Shown piece by piece: positions 34,992-44,219 of a stretch of 64,000 nucleotides of DNA (position 1 is its first letter; every line of letters starts with the position of its first letter). The translations under genes and the position numbers were made by a program. The notes below the pieces were generated by a model that did no database searches, had not been told where the DNA came from, and worked only from the letters and a program-made list of their open reading frames with translations. This DNA is from Haloarcula sebkhae. GTDB lineage: Archaea > Halobacteriota > Halobacteria > Halobacteriales > Haloarculaceae. The stretch is taken from positions 992,001-1,056,000 of the forward strand of contig NZ_BMPD01000001.1 of NCBI RefSeq assembly GCF_014647415.1, in the 5' to 3' direction.

Positions 34992-35013
34992 GGGGAATAT
35001 GTCGAGCATATGC
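34992..35013 (-). promoter_or_regulatory. ATATG-rich promoter/operator of the RHH-transporter pair
   Basis: Three CATAT/ATATG strings cluster just upstream of the RHH start, the outermost being the perfect palindrome GCATATGC (35006-35013), about 22 bases before the ATG. It overlaps the expected TATA position, so binding by the RHH dimer would block initiation (inference). Confidence 0.4.
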
Positions 35014-35042
35014 TTAGCCACTGCGGTTTGCCGACCGGACGT

Positions 35043-35228
35043 ATCGGCTCGCAGGCGGTCTCCGGGCATCACAAGAGCTACTGCACTCACGACAGGCCGG
35101 ATGGAGGAAAATCCCAGATTTCGGCCAGTAGAGGAGCGTCTCGCGGGACTGCTATCGGGGTTTCAGGTTGTTATGAGTATCACTGCGCGTTCCACGACCG
35201 GGACGGTGGCGCGATCATCGTCGAATAA
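35043..35228 (+). pseudogene. 3' remnant of a halocyanin/plastocyanin-like blue copper protein
   Basis: An open frame with no plausible start translates to a sequence ending GCYEYHCAFHDRDGGAIIVE. This matches the C-terminus of halocyanin-type domains: Y-x-YHC-x2-H, then G-A-I-V-V-E. An upstream segment VSGHHKSYCTHDRPDGG resembles the first copper-histidine region. The usual Gly-Met after the last His (type-1 copper methionine) is missing. The 5' half would lie under the RHH gene and is absent. I read it as a decayed gene. Chance resemblance cannot be excluded without a search. Confidence 0.42.
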
Positions 35229-35258
35229 CACTCCCCGACTCGTCTCCGCGAACAGCTA

Positions 35259-37457
35259 TCAGTCAGCCGGTTCGCTGCGCCGGTTCGTCGTCCGCCGGCC
35301 GCCGAGCGTGTACACCCAGAGGATGCCGAGGCCGAGCATGTACGCCAGTGCCGTCGGGATGCCGACGATGAACATCGTGAAGATGCCGCTGGGCGAGAGA
35401 ATCGCCGAGAGGGCGACGATAGCGATGACGACCTCCCGCCAGCGCTCGTACATCAGGCGGAACGGGATGATTCCGCCCTTGTGGAACAGGAACATCGTCA
35501 CCGGGATTTCCGCCAGCAGGCCGATCCCGACGGTAAGGAAGAACACGAGCCAGCCGAACTTGCTTACTCGGTAGGCGATGACCATGTTCGAGTTCAGCTG
35601 GTCGTAGGCGATCCAGGAGATGGTCATCGGGGCCACGTAGAGGAACCCGAGCAGGCTTCCGCCGATGAGTGCGGCGAACAGCGTCCCGCCCCAGACGCCG
35701 AGGATATTGCGGTTCCCGATGACGAGGCCGCGCTCGCGCATCGCCGGCCATGCGAAGTACAGCACCACGGGGATGATGGAGACGGCTCCGAGTATCGTCG
35801 AGAACTTGACGATGAACACGAGGTGCTCCACGGGGTGGAGTGTGACGATGCTCACGTCGGCGGCCATCTCCGGCGGGAGCCGGCTGACGAACGTCCGCTG
35901 TATCGACCCGATACCGCCCTGATAGAGGAACAGGAACGCGGCGGAGAGCACCGCACCGAAGATGCCAAGAATCACGAACGCCCGGGAGGCCAGCGCGCTG
36001 AGGATGAACTGGATGTCGTAGTAGTAGCCGCCGATCTCGTCTTCAGTGGTCTCGTCCTCGGTGAAGGCGTCGACCATGCCGGCGGTCGTCGAGGTGAACA
36101 CGCCTGCGTCTTCCTCGTCCGCTTCGGCGGTCCCGTCCACTCCCTCTGCGGCGTCACCCTCGTCCTCCGGGTCGTCCTCGTGGGCCATGTCCCAGCGGTC
36201 GAGGACGGCCTGTGCTTTCTCCTTGTTGTCGTCCGCAAGAGCGCGGTCGGCGTGGGCAAGTGCCTCGTCCTCGGTCATCTCCTCGAACACCTCGGGGGGC
36301 GCGACCTCGACGGCCGAGGCGTTGAGTTCGCCAATGTCGATGGCCGTCGGGTCACCGACCTGACCGGGACCGGCTTTCTCTGACAGTGCGGTCAGAACGT
36401 GGTAGTACAGGACGACGACAGCACCGATGACACCGAAGCCGGCAGCAATGAGCAGTGCCGTACTTTCGACGGGGAGCCCGAACAGCGCCGGCGGCTGAAT
36501 GTCGCCAGTGAGCCGGTCGGACGGGAATATCTCGGCGAACTGCTGGATGTACTGGAACGCCGGTGTCGCCAGGACGTAGTACACCACACCGCCGCTCAGC
36601 ACTGCACCGCCGAGAATCGTGTTCCAGTGCTCACGGGCGACGGTACTGGTACTGACGAGGTCACCGGAGCGCCTGACCAGCATCGCAAGCTTCGCCAGTG
36701 CGAGGCTGATCCCGTAGAGGCCACACAGCGGAGCGGCCCACATGATCTGCGTAAAGGGGTCCGGCGGCGAGAACAGCGCACCGAAGGCGAAAATCCCCAT
36801 CACCGCGTAGCGCCACTTGTCACGGAACGTCTCGTAGGGAACGATTTCGGTGTAGGAAAGCACCGTCATCACCAGCGGCAACTGGGCGGCGAGTCCGAAG
36901 GAGACGGCCAGCAGGAAGACGAACTGGAACCACTTGACGATGGAGTACTGCGGCGTGAAGCCGGCCTTGAACGCGTCCCCGGCGAGGAAGTTGAACATCA
37001 GCGGGAAGAACAGTTCGTAGGCGTAGGCGACACCGCCGAAAAACAGGCCCAGGCTTATGCTGACGAACAGCGCGCCCTTCCAGGTCGGGATGTGTTCGGC
37101 TGGCCACCAGCCGCGCTGGCGGAGCCCGTCGCGGCCGAAGTAGATCAACAGCGGCAGCGACATGAGAATTCCGATGACCGCTCCGATTTTCACCTGCAGG
37201 AGGATAACGTCGAACGGCGTGACCGCGACAATGCTCGTGGCCTCCTGTGTGGTGAGGTCCATCTGCGAGTACAGGAGATCGGCACGCAGCGTGTCCCAGA
37301 CGCCGTACTGCAGTCCCATGATCGTGCCGATCATCCCGATGACGAAGACGATGAACACCTTCTGGAGGTGCACCTGCGCTGAGCGGAGCATCGCGCCGAG
37401 CGTGGCGCGCCCACTCTGGACCGTCTGGACGGTGTCCTCGTCGATAGCACTCGCCAT
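35259..37457 (-). CDS. tatC2: tandem double twin-arginine translocase TatC (TatCt type)
   Basis: A 732-residue membrane protein made of two TatC units in one chain. Each unit has about six helices plus linking helices; they are joined by a charged cytoplasmic linker of roughly 100 residues (rich in EDEALAHADRALADDNKEKA). TatC binds the twin-arginine signal and forms the pore with TatA. Double TatC proteins are a haloarchaeal feature. The ATG at 37457 (MASAIDEDTVQTV) is chosen; the longer frame adds Arg-rich shadow sequence. It diverges from the single-unit tatC 104 bases away. Confidence 0.9.
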   Translation of the reverse strand: MASAIDEDTVQTVQSGRATLGAMLRSAQVHLQKVFIVFVIGMIGTIMGLQYGVWDTLRADLLYSQMDLTTQEATSIVAVTPFDVILLQVKIGAVIGILMSLPLLIYFGRDGLRQRGWWPAEHIPTWKGALFVSISLGLFFGGVAYAYELFFPLMFNFLAGDAFKAGFTPQYSIVKWFQFVFLLAVSFGLAAQLPLVMTVLSYTEIVPYETFRDKWRYAVMGIFAFGALFSPPDPFTQIMWAAPLCGLYGISLALAKLAMLVRRSGDLVSTSTVAREHWNTILGGAVLSGGVVYYVLATPAFQYIQQFAEIFPSDRLTGDIQPPALFGLPVESTALLIAAGFGVIGAVVVLYYHVLTALSEKAGPGQVGDPTAIDIGELNASAVEVAPPEVFEEMTEDEALAHADRALADDNKEKAQAVLDRWDMAHEDDPEDEGDAAEGVDGTAEADEEDAGVFTSTTAGMVDAFTEDETTEDEIGGYYYDIQFILSALASRAFVILGIFGAVLSAAFLFLYQGGIGSIQRTFVSRLPPEMAADVSIVTLHPVEHLVFIVKFSTILGAVSIIPVVLYFAWPAMRERGLVIGNRNILGVWGGTLFAALIGGSLLGFLYVAPMTISWIAYDQLNSNMVIAYRVSKFGWLVFFLTVGIGLLAEIPVTMFLFHKGGIIPFRLMYERWREVVIAIVALSAILSPSGIFTMFIVGIPTALAYMLGLGILWVYTLGGRRTTNRRSEPAD

Positions 37458-37561
37458 CTTCTCTGTGCCTAGCCCAGTGGGCGTTATCAATTTATTCATC
37501 CCGGTGACGGCCACTGCTCGAAAAGAAAGTTTACAACACCCACCGTCTAAGCCGGGGACAG

Positions 37562-39181
37562 ATGGAGGACGGTGACGCAGACGACGAGCGGCGCGGGCCC
37601 GATGAGCCGTCACTACCGTCCGACGACGAGTCCGACGATTCGTCACTCCCTACCGACCCCGTGGCTGCGGCCGATGCCAATCGGGAGACAGATGACGTGA
37701 CGGGTCCCGGACCCGCACCGGCCGGCGGCGATGAGAATACTGTTGGCTCACACGCCGCGCCGACTGAAGCCGAATCCAGCGACGGACTGTTCGACCGCGA
37801 GGCGTCCGACATTGCCGCCGCTGTGCCGGCTGACGTTCCGACCGACTGGGGCAAGTCGACACCGTCACCGGCTGGTGCCGGTGGTGCTGCGCCGACGACT
37901 GGCGGCGGCAATGCGCCGAGCTACGACCCCGACGACGACATCGTCGACGAGGGCGCACCCGACGACGAGGAGATGCCTCTGGCCGACCACGTCGAGGAGA
38001 TGGCGATGCGGCTGTTCGTCGTCGTCGGCGTGATGGCCGTCGTTGCCGTCATCGCCCTCCCGTACTCCGACGAACTCATCAATTTCCTGTGGTACTCGTT
38101 CCTCGACGGGCCGGCCGAGGCCTGTGGGCAGGTCGCCACGAACATCGACGGCAGTGTCGTCGAGGGCGCTGACTGTCCGAACGTGTACAACCCGCTCGCG
38201 CTCATTCTGGCGCGTCTCAAGGTATCTTCGCTAGTCGGCTTTATCGTTGCCTTGCCGGTGTTCGTCTACGAGACGTACCTGTTCATGCGACCGGGGCTGT
38301 ACCCCCGCGAGCGACGCTACTACCTGGCCGCGGTTCCGACGAGCCTCGTGCTCGCAGCTGTCGGCGTCGGCTTCGCGTACTTCGCCGTGCTTCGGGCGAT
38401 GTTCGATTACTTCATTACCTACTCCGACCGCGCAGCCGACCTCGCGTTCGGCCTGAGCGAGACGTTCAACCTCATCATTCTGATGCTCGGGCTGTTCGCG
38501 CTCATCTTCCAGATCCCGCTGTTCGTGATGCTTGCGGTGATGATGGGCGTGACGACGCGCCAGTGGCTGCAGGACCGGCGGCTGTACTTCTGGGGTGGCT
38601 TCGCCGCCGTGGCGTTCCTGTTCAGCCCGGACCCGACTGGGATGGCCCCGCTCATGGTCGCTGTGACGATGATCGGGCTGTTCGAGGGTACCCTGCTGCT
38701 CCTTCGCTGGACCGGCAGCACGTCGCCGGTCCCGACGGCGGACGACCTCGCCGCGCGCCGTCCGGTCGCGTGGCTGACCGCCGGTATTGCCGGCTACGTC
38801 CTCAGCCCCGCACCAGTCCCGACAGGCTATTACGAGCAATTGCCAGCCACAGTCACTGAGACGCTGGCGGCCGTCGGCCTCGGGAACGCCACGCCGATGC
38901 TCGTCGGCGGTGGGATGATCGTCCTGTTCGAGGCGCTGGCGTACGTGAACAAGAACTACTACGGCTCGGTCAAACTCTGGCGCGGGTTCCGGGCTGCCCG
39001 CCTGCCGGTGTGGGCCGTCGCCATCGTCGTCGGCTACCTCGGCAGCCCCGACCCAACGCTGTTCCGCCTCATCAACCAGTTCAGCCTCCCGAGAAATGCC
39101 GCAATCGCCGTCGCTGCCGGCCTCGTCCTCCTCTATGAGGGGACCATCGCCGTCGCACGCTGGCGAAACCGGGGTGAATAA
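37562..39181 (+). CDS. tatC1: twin-arginine translocase TatC (TatCo type) with long acidic N-terminal extension
   Basis: A 539-residue TatC. The core starts near residue 137 (MPLADHVEEMAMRLFVVVGV) and has the loop FMRPGLYPRERR and a helix pair with FLFSPDPTG. The first 135 residues are an acidic Ser/Asp/Pro-rich, probably disordered extension on the cytoplasmic side, far longer than in bacterial TatC. The C-terminal ~150 residues add further hydrophobic helices beyond the six of the core. It exports Tat substrates, the main route in halophiles. The histidine phosphatase gene follows after one base. Confidence 0.9.
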   Translation: MEDGDADDERRGPDEPSLPSDDESDDSSLPTDPVAAADANRETDDVTGPGPAPAGGDENTVGSHAAPTEAESSDGLFDREASDIAAAVPADVPTDWGKSTPSPAGAGGAAPTTGGGNAPSYDPDDDIVDEGAPDDEEMPLADHVEEMAMRLFVVVGVMAVVAVIALPYSDELINFLWYSFLDGPAEACGQVATNIDGSVVEGADCPNVYNPLALILARLKVSSLVGFIVALPVFVYETYLFMRPGLYPRERRYYLAAVPTSLVLAAVGVGFAYFAVLRAMFDYFITYSDRAADLAFGLSETFNLIILMLGLFALIFQIPLFVMLAVMMGVTTRQWLQDRRLYFWGGFAAVAFLFSPDPTGMAPLMVAVTMIGLFEGTLLLLRWTGSTSPVPTADDLAARRPVAWLTAGIAGYVLSPAPVPTGYYEQLPATVTETLAAVGLGNATPMLVGGGMIVLFEALAYVNKNYYGSVKLWRGFRAARLPVWAVAIVVGYLGSPDPTLFRLINQFSLPRNAAIAVAAGLVLLYEGTIAVARWRNRGE

Positions 39182-39182
39182 G

Positions 39183-39812
39183 ATGGGAACCCTACTTGTC
39201 GCCCGACACGGCGAGACGACGTGGAACCGCGACGGGCGCATCCAGGGATGGGCCCCGAGTCGGCTGACCGAACAGGGACAGAAGCAGGCCACAGCGCTCG
39301 GAACGTGGCTCGACGAGCGCTACGGCGTCGACCGGGTCTTCGCGTCGGACCTCCGGCGGACCCGCGAAACGGCCGCCGCAGCCAACGACGGCTACGGTGG
39401 GTTACCCGACCCCGAGTTCGACACCGACTGGCGCGAGCGCGGGTTCGGCATCGTGCAGGGCCTGTACGCCGAGGAACTGCTCGATGAGTTTCCCGACCAC
39501 GACCAAGACGCGAGTGTCATCTCGTTCGATGCGGCCCCGGAGGGCGGCGAGGGCATCCCGGCCTTCCGCGGGCGGGTCGAATCCGGGTGGGACCGGGCGA
39601 TTGCGACCACCGACGCCGGCGAAACGACGCTCGTGGTCACCCACGGCGGCGTCATCAAGGTCCTGCTGGCGAAACTCACTGACAACGACCCGGACGCGGC
39701 GCTGGCGAAGAGTTCACAGCCGAACTGCGCGGTCAACGAAATCCGACTGGACGAGGACGGTCCTGCACTGGTCAGCGAGGAGATGACCGGCTGGCGGACG
39801 CTGCTGGACTGA
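39183..39812 (+). CDS. histidine phosphatase family protein
   Basis: A 209-residue phosphatase of the phosphoglycerate-mutase-like superfamily. The catalytic RHG is in LLVARHGETTWNRDGR (His near residue 9), the Arg pocket in FASDLRRTRETAA, the acid in DTDWRERGFG, and the second His in LVVTHGGVIK. Substrates in this family range from phosphosugars to adenosylcobalamin precursors, and none is favoured here. It starts one base after tatC1, so it is cotranscribed. Confidence 0.87.
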   Translation: MGTLLVARHGETTWNRDGRIQGWAPSRLTEQGQKQATALGTWLDERYGVDRVFASDLRRTRETAAAANDGYGGLPDPEFDTDWRERGFGIVQGLYAEELLDEFPDHDQDASVISFDAAPEGGEGIPAFRGRVESGWDRAIATTDAGETTLVVTHGGVIKVLLAKLTDNDPDAALAKSSQPNCAVNEIRLDEDGPALVSEEMTGWRTLLD

Positions 39813-39860
39813 ACGATAGTCGCCGCTGAGAAATAGCCCTGCCGGACGAGCGTGAACTTC

Positions 39861-40742
39861 TTAGTCGACGGACGGATAGTCGGCGTCGAAAACGTTGCTG
39901 ACCACGTCCTCTGCCTCTTCTTCGGCTGGTTCCTCCGTTTCTGGGCTCACACTGCCGGTTTCGTACCCGTGGAGGTCGAGCGTGACGTGGTCGAAGCCGC
40001 AGTCCTCAATGTGGTCGCGGGCGGTGCGAACGAAGTCGGGATCGAGCGCGGTTTCGAGTTCTTCCTCACCGACCTCAATCCGGGCGAGGCCGTCGTGGTC
40101 GCGCACGCGGAACTGCTCGAAGCCCCACGTCCGGAGGAGGCGCTCGGCCTTCTCAACGCGGGAGAGTCGTTCTTCGGTCACTTCGAGGCCGGTCGGAATC
40201 CGCGAGGAGAGACACGCCATCGAGGGCTTGTCGGCGACCGAAAGGTCGTACTCGTGAGCGATTTCACGGACCTCGGATTTCTCGATGCCGTGTTCCAGCA
40301 ACGGCGAGTAGGCGTCCAGTTCCTCGACGGCGCGAAGGCCAGGGCGGTGGCCCTCGCCCACGTCGGAGGCGTTCGTCCCGTCACACACCACGTCGATGTC
40401 GAGTTCACGGGCGCGGTCGTACATCGCGCCCAGTCGCATCGACCGGCAGTGGTAACACCGCATGTCGTCGTTCTGGATGAACTCCTCGCTGTCGAGTTCG
40501 GAGAACTCCACGATCTCGTGGCGGATGCCGATCTCCTCAGCGACGCGGGTGGCGTCCGTAAGCTCGGCGGCGGGGAGCGTCTCAGACTTGGCAGTACAGG
40601 CGATGGCGTCGTCGCCGAGGGCGTCGTACGCCAGTGCGGCGACAACACTCGAATCGACCCCACCGGAGAAGGCGATCAGCACGCCGTCTCGCGACTTGAG
40701 GTCTTCGCGGGCGGCCGCTAGCTTCTCCGAAACAGCAGACAT
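39861..40742 (-). CDS. larE: ATP-dependent sacrificial sulfur transferase, LarE-like (three-cysteine type)
   Basis: A 293-residue PP-loop ATPase that adenylates a substrate carboxylate and delivers sulfur. The PP-loop is FSGGVDSSVVAAL. Cysteines in DMRCYHCRSMR (C-x2-C) and MACLSSRIPTG make the three-Cys set that binds a 4Fe-4S cluster in one LarE class, as opposed to the single sacrificial Cys. No larA, larB or larC lies in the window, so its role in a nickel-pincer cofactor is unproven; another sulfur-transfer role is possible. The last 30 residues are an acidic tail. Confidence 0.8.
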   Translation of the reverse strand: MSAVSEKLAAAREDLKSRDGVLIAFSGGVDSSVVAALAYDALGDDAIACTAKSETLPAAELTDATRVAEEIGIRHEIVEFSELDSEEFIQNDDMRCYHCRSMRLGAMYDRARELDIDVVCDGTNASDVGEGHRPGLRAVEELDAYSPLLEHGIEKSEVREIAHEYDLSVADKPSMACLSSRIPTGLEVTEERLSRVEKAERLLRTWGFEQFRVRDHDGLARIEVGEEELETALDPDFVRTARDHIEDCGFDHVTLDLHGYETGSVSPETEEPAEEEAEDVVSNVFDADYPSVD

Positions 40743-40882
40743 GGAACGTCTTTCTCGGTGGAGCGCAAAAACGCCTTCGCGTTCGGTGTTTGACTGACCG
40801 AGCCGGAGCGGTATTGACCGCTCCGCTGCGCCGGAACCGCTGGCAACGGGTTTTTTCTCGCTGGCGTCGAATGGGCGGGCAG

Positions 40883-42961
40883 ATGGAGCTCGAATCGGTT
40901 CCGGGCGTCGGGGCGAAGACAGCCGCGGCGCTCCGGGAACTAGACGACCCGGAGGCGGCACTCCGGGACGGCGACGTGGCGTCGCTCGCACGCGCACCGG
41001 GTATCAGCGAGGGTCGGGCCGCCCGCATCGCTCGCGGCGCGATCCGGGCCGAACACGACGACCCCGGTGGGTTCACCGCGACGAAACGCGCCCGCGAGAT
41101 CCACGAGGACGCACTGGCGCTGCTGACCGACCGGACGGTAACCGACTACGCCGCGAAGCGATTGGAAACGATCTACCCCAGTGGCGTCCGTAGCCGCATC
41201 GAGGAGGTCCGCTCGTTCGCCGAGTCGGCGATGACCCGCGAGCCTGACCCGGCAGTACTCGATGCCCTCTCGGCCGTCGAACCCCTGGCCGAACCCGGCG
41301 ACGTGCGGGTCCGTGACCGCTGTCTGGCGACCCGCGACGCCGAGCGCTACGCCGACGCGCAGGCTGCGATCCCGGAGGTCAGCGTCGAAGTCGTCGACGA
41401 CGCCCGTCAGCTGGCCGAACTCGCTCGCTCGTACTCGACGGTCGTCGCGCTGGACGAAGCCTTCGCCGGCGTCGACATCGAGGGCGACGTACGGGTAGAA
41501 CCGAACGCGCTCGAAGAACCCGAATCGGTCGTTCCGGAACGCGTACTCACCTTCTTCGCCCGCAACCGCGACCGGATACGGGCCGCCGCTGAGGTTCACC
41601 GCGTCGCCGACCTTGACGCGCCGTGTGATCTGGAGACGCTCCTGTCGGCGCTCGATCAGCTCGACGAGGACGGGGGCGTCAGCGGCGACGAGGAACTCGA
41701 CCGGCTCGCCACCGCTGTCGACGATCTCGACGCGGCGGTCTCAACCGCAGAAAGCGTCGCCAACGACCACCTCCGTGAGGCCATCGAGGAGCAGGACGTG
41801 ACCATCGAAGGGACGGACCTGCTGTCGCTGGTCGAACGCGGCGCGGGCGTCGACTCGTTGCTCCAGCGGGAACTGGCCGACGAGTACGCCGCGGCTGTCG
41901 AGAAGGCCCGCGACCACCTCGTCGACGCGCTGGCGCTCCGGGACATGGAAGCGACGGCGCGCCGGGCGTTTCCCGACGAGCCCGCCTATCCCGTCGAACA
42001 CAGCGAAGACGTCGTCGCCCGGCTCCGCGAGGAACTCACCGCGGCGCGCGACCAGCGTGCCACCCGCCGAAAGCGGGAACTCGCCGACGACCTCGCCGAG
42101 ATGCGCGACGACGCCGCGGCGCTGGTCGATGCGGCGCTGGAACTCGACGTGGAACTGGCGATCGCCCGCTTCGCCGATGATTTCGACTGTACGATGCCGG
42201 ACGTTACCGAGTCTGAGGGGGTCGCCATTGAGGGCGGGCGCTCCCCGCTGCTCGATGTTCTCTTCGACGAGGTCGAGCCCGTCGACTACGCCGTCGAGGG
42301 CGTGACGGTCCTCTCGGGGGTCAACAGCGGTGGCAAGACCTCGACGCTGGACCTCGTGGCGCTGGTGACGACGCTGGCACATATGGGCCTGCCCGTTCCG
42401 GCCGAGTCGGCCCGCATCGGGCGGATCTCCGAACTCCACTACCACGCCAAAACCCAGGGGACGCTGGACGCCGGCGCGTTCGAGGCCACGCTCCGGGAGT
42501 TCGGAGATCTCGTCGCGGACGTGGACCACCGGTCGCCGACGGCAGCGGATGGGGACGGGACAGCGGCTGGCGACGATGCAACCGCGGACGGCGACGGGCC
42601 GGCGGGTGGGACCGACGACCGCCCAGTGATGGTGCTCGTCGACGAACTCGAATCGATAACCGAGCCGGGGGCCAGCGCGAAGATCATGGCCGGCATCCTC
42701 GAAGCGCTGGGCGAGCGCCAGGCCACGGCGATTTTTGTCTCCCACCTCGCACGCGACATCAGCGAGGCCGCCGAGACCGACATCAGCATCGACGGTATCG
42801 AGGCCAAGGGGCTGGAAAACGGCGAACTGCGCGTCGAGCGCTCGCCGGTCAAGGGAAAGCTCGCCCGCTCGACGCCGGAACTCATCGTCGAGAAGCTCGC
42901 CGACGACGGGACCGACGATGCCGATGGATTCTACAGTGATTTGCTCGGAAAGTTCGAGTAG
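40883..42961 (+). CDS. MutS2-like ATPase with N-terminal helix-hairpin-helix
   Basis: A 692-residue MutS-family protein. Residues 1-60 hold a helix-hairpin-helix (LESVPGVGAKTAAAL, then APGISEGRAARIA). The middle is long coiled helices of the lever/clamp. The ATPase has Walker A LSGVNSGGKTSTLDL near 475 and Walker B VMVLVDELESITEPG, with a disordered Asp/Gly/Ala-rich insert between. No mismatch-binding domain I is seen, and the C-terminus lacks the Smr nuclease domain usual in MutS2. Probably acts on recombination or branched DNA. An ATG at 40871 is an equally possible start. Confidence 0.82.
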   Translation: MELESVPGVGAKTAAALRELDDPEAALRDGDVASLARAPGISEGRAARIARGAIRAEHDDPGGFTATKRAREIHEDALALLTDRTVTDYAAKRLETIYPSGVRSRIEEVRSFAESAMTREPDPAVLDALSAVEPLAEPGDVRVRDRCLATRDAERYADAQAAIPEVSVEVVDDARQLAELARSYSTVVALDEAFAGVDIEGDVRVEPNALEEPESVVPERVLTFFARNRDRIRAAAEVHRVADLDAPCDLETLLSALDQLDEDGGVSGDEELDRLATAVDDLDAAVSTAESVANDHLREAIEEQDVTIEGTDLLSLVERGAGVDSLLQRELADEYAAAVEKARDHLVDALALRDMEATARRAFPDEPAYPVEHSEDVVARLREELTAARDQRATRRKRELADDLAEMRDDAAALVDAALELDVELAIARFADDFDCTMPDVTESEGVAIEGGRSPLLDVLFDEVEPVDYAVEGVTVLSGVNSGGKTSTLDLVALVTTLAHMGLPVPAESARIGRISELHYHAKTQGTLDAGAFEATLREFGDLVADVDHRSPTAADGDGTAAGDDATADGDGPAGGTDDRPVMVLVDELESITEPGASAKIMAGILEALGERQATAIFVSHLARDISEAAETDISIDGIEAKGLENGELRVERSPVKGKLARSTPELIVEKLADDGTDDADGFYSDLLGKFE

Positions 42962-43044
42962 TGACCGCCTGAGACGCACCGACCTGTCACTGTGGGTGAA
43001 GCTGTGGCAAATGGTTAAGTGGGCCGCGAAGCTCGGTGAAAGTG

Positions 43045-44172
43045 ATGAGCGACGACCCCGAGGACCGGATGCTCGGCTGGGACGAGTCCGTCTTTCGGGA
43101 CGAACACGTCTTTGAAATCGACTGGCTCCCGGAGACGTTCAAACACCGGGACACCCAGATGGAGACGCTGAAGTACGCGCTCCGGCCGGCCGTCCGGGGG
43201 TCGCGCCCGCTCAACGTCATCGCCCGCGGGCCGCCCGGTACAGGGAAGACGACTGCCGCCCAGATCCTGTTCGACGAACTCACCGCACAGACGGATGTCA
43301 AAACCGTCCGGGTGAACTGCCAGATGGACTCGACGCGCTATGCCGTCTTTTCGCGGCTATTCGCCGAGATATTCGACTACGAACCGCCCTCCTCGGGCAT
43401 CTCTTTCAAGAAGCTGTTTTCCCAGATTACCGATAAACTAGTCGAGGAGGACGAGGTACTCGTCGTCGCTCTCGACGACGTGAACTATCTGTTCTACGAG
43501 AGCGAGGCCAGCGACACGCTGTACTCTCTGCTGCGCGCCCACGAGGCCCACTCCGGCGCGAAAATCGGTGTCATCTGCGTCTCCTCGGATCTTGAACTCG
43601 ATGTCATCGACGCCCTCGATACACGCGTCCAGTCCGTATTTCGCCCGGAGGAGGTGTATTTCAACCCGTACGGACAGGCCGAAATCGCAGATATTCTGGG
43701 CGAGCGCGCCGACCGGGGGTTCAACGAAGGTGTCGTCGGGCCCACAGTGCTTGACCGCGTCGCCGAACTGACTGAGGAGCAGGGCGGCGACCTCCGGGTC
43801 GGCATCGACCTCCTGCGTCGGGCCGGGATGAACGCCGAGCGGCGCGCCTCCCGCTCCGTCGAAACCGAGGATGTCGAGGCGGCCTACGACAAGTCCAAAT
43901 ACGTCCACCTCTCTCGCCGGTTGCGGGAGCTATCGGACTCGGAGACCGCGCTCGTGGAGGTCATCGCCGCCCACGACGGCCAGCAGGCCGGCGACATCTA
44001 CGACGCCTTCTCCGAGCAGACGGACCTGGGGTACACGCGCTACTCGGAAATAATCAACAAGCTCGACCAGCTCGACATCATCGACGCCGACTACACAAAT
44101 GTCGAGGGCCGGGGCCGCTCGCGGGAACTGACGCTCAACTACGACGCCGACGCGGTGCTGGAACGGCTGTAA
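43045..44172 (+). CDS. orc: Orc1/Cdc6-family replication initiator
   Basis: A 375-residue AAA+ protein that binds origins and may load the helicase. Walker A is GPPGTGKTTA near residue 66, Walker B VLVVALDDVNYLF (DDVN), with a sensor-1 segment GVICVSS. The C-terminal winged helix covers about residues 290-375 (ALVEVIAAHDGQQAGDIYDA, then RYSEIINKLDQL). The ATG at 43045 is preferred over the GTG at 43036; GGTTAAGTGG lies about 30 bases upstream. No origin-recognition repeats are seen nearby, so it may act elsewhere, as do many haloarchaeal paralogues. Confidence 0.88.
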   Translation: MSDDPEDRMLGWDESVFRDEHVFEIDWLPETFKHRDTQMETLKYALRPAVRGSRPLNVIARGPPGTGKTTAAQILFDELTAQTDVKTVRVNCQMDSTRYAVFSRLFAEIFDYEPPSSGISFKKLFSQITDKLVEEDEVLVVALDDVNYLFYESEASDTLYSLLRAHEAHSGAKIGVICVSSDLELDVIDALDTRVQSVFRPEEVYFNPYGQAEIADILGERADRGFNEGVVGPTVLDRVAELTEEQGGDLRVGIDLLRRAGMNAERRASRSVETEDVEAAYDKSKYVHLSRRLRELSDSETALVEVIAAHDGQQAGDIYDAFSEQTDLGYTRYSEIINKLDQLDIIDADYTNVEGRGRSRELTLNYDADAVLERL

Positions 44173-44219
44173 TACGTCGTATTAAACTGTATTTACTGGA
44201 GCACCGACACGGCACTCCG

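Noticed and set aside
42962-43044. Possible replication origin beside orc1/cdc6
   Set aside because: No repeated origin-recognition boxes or long AT-rich unwinding element are visible on either side of the gene.
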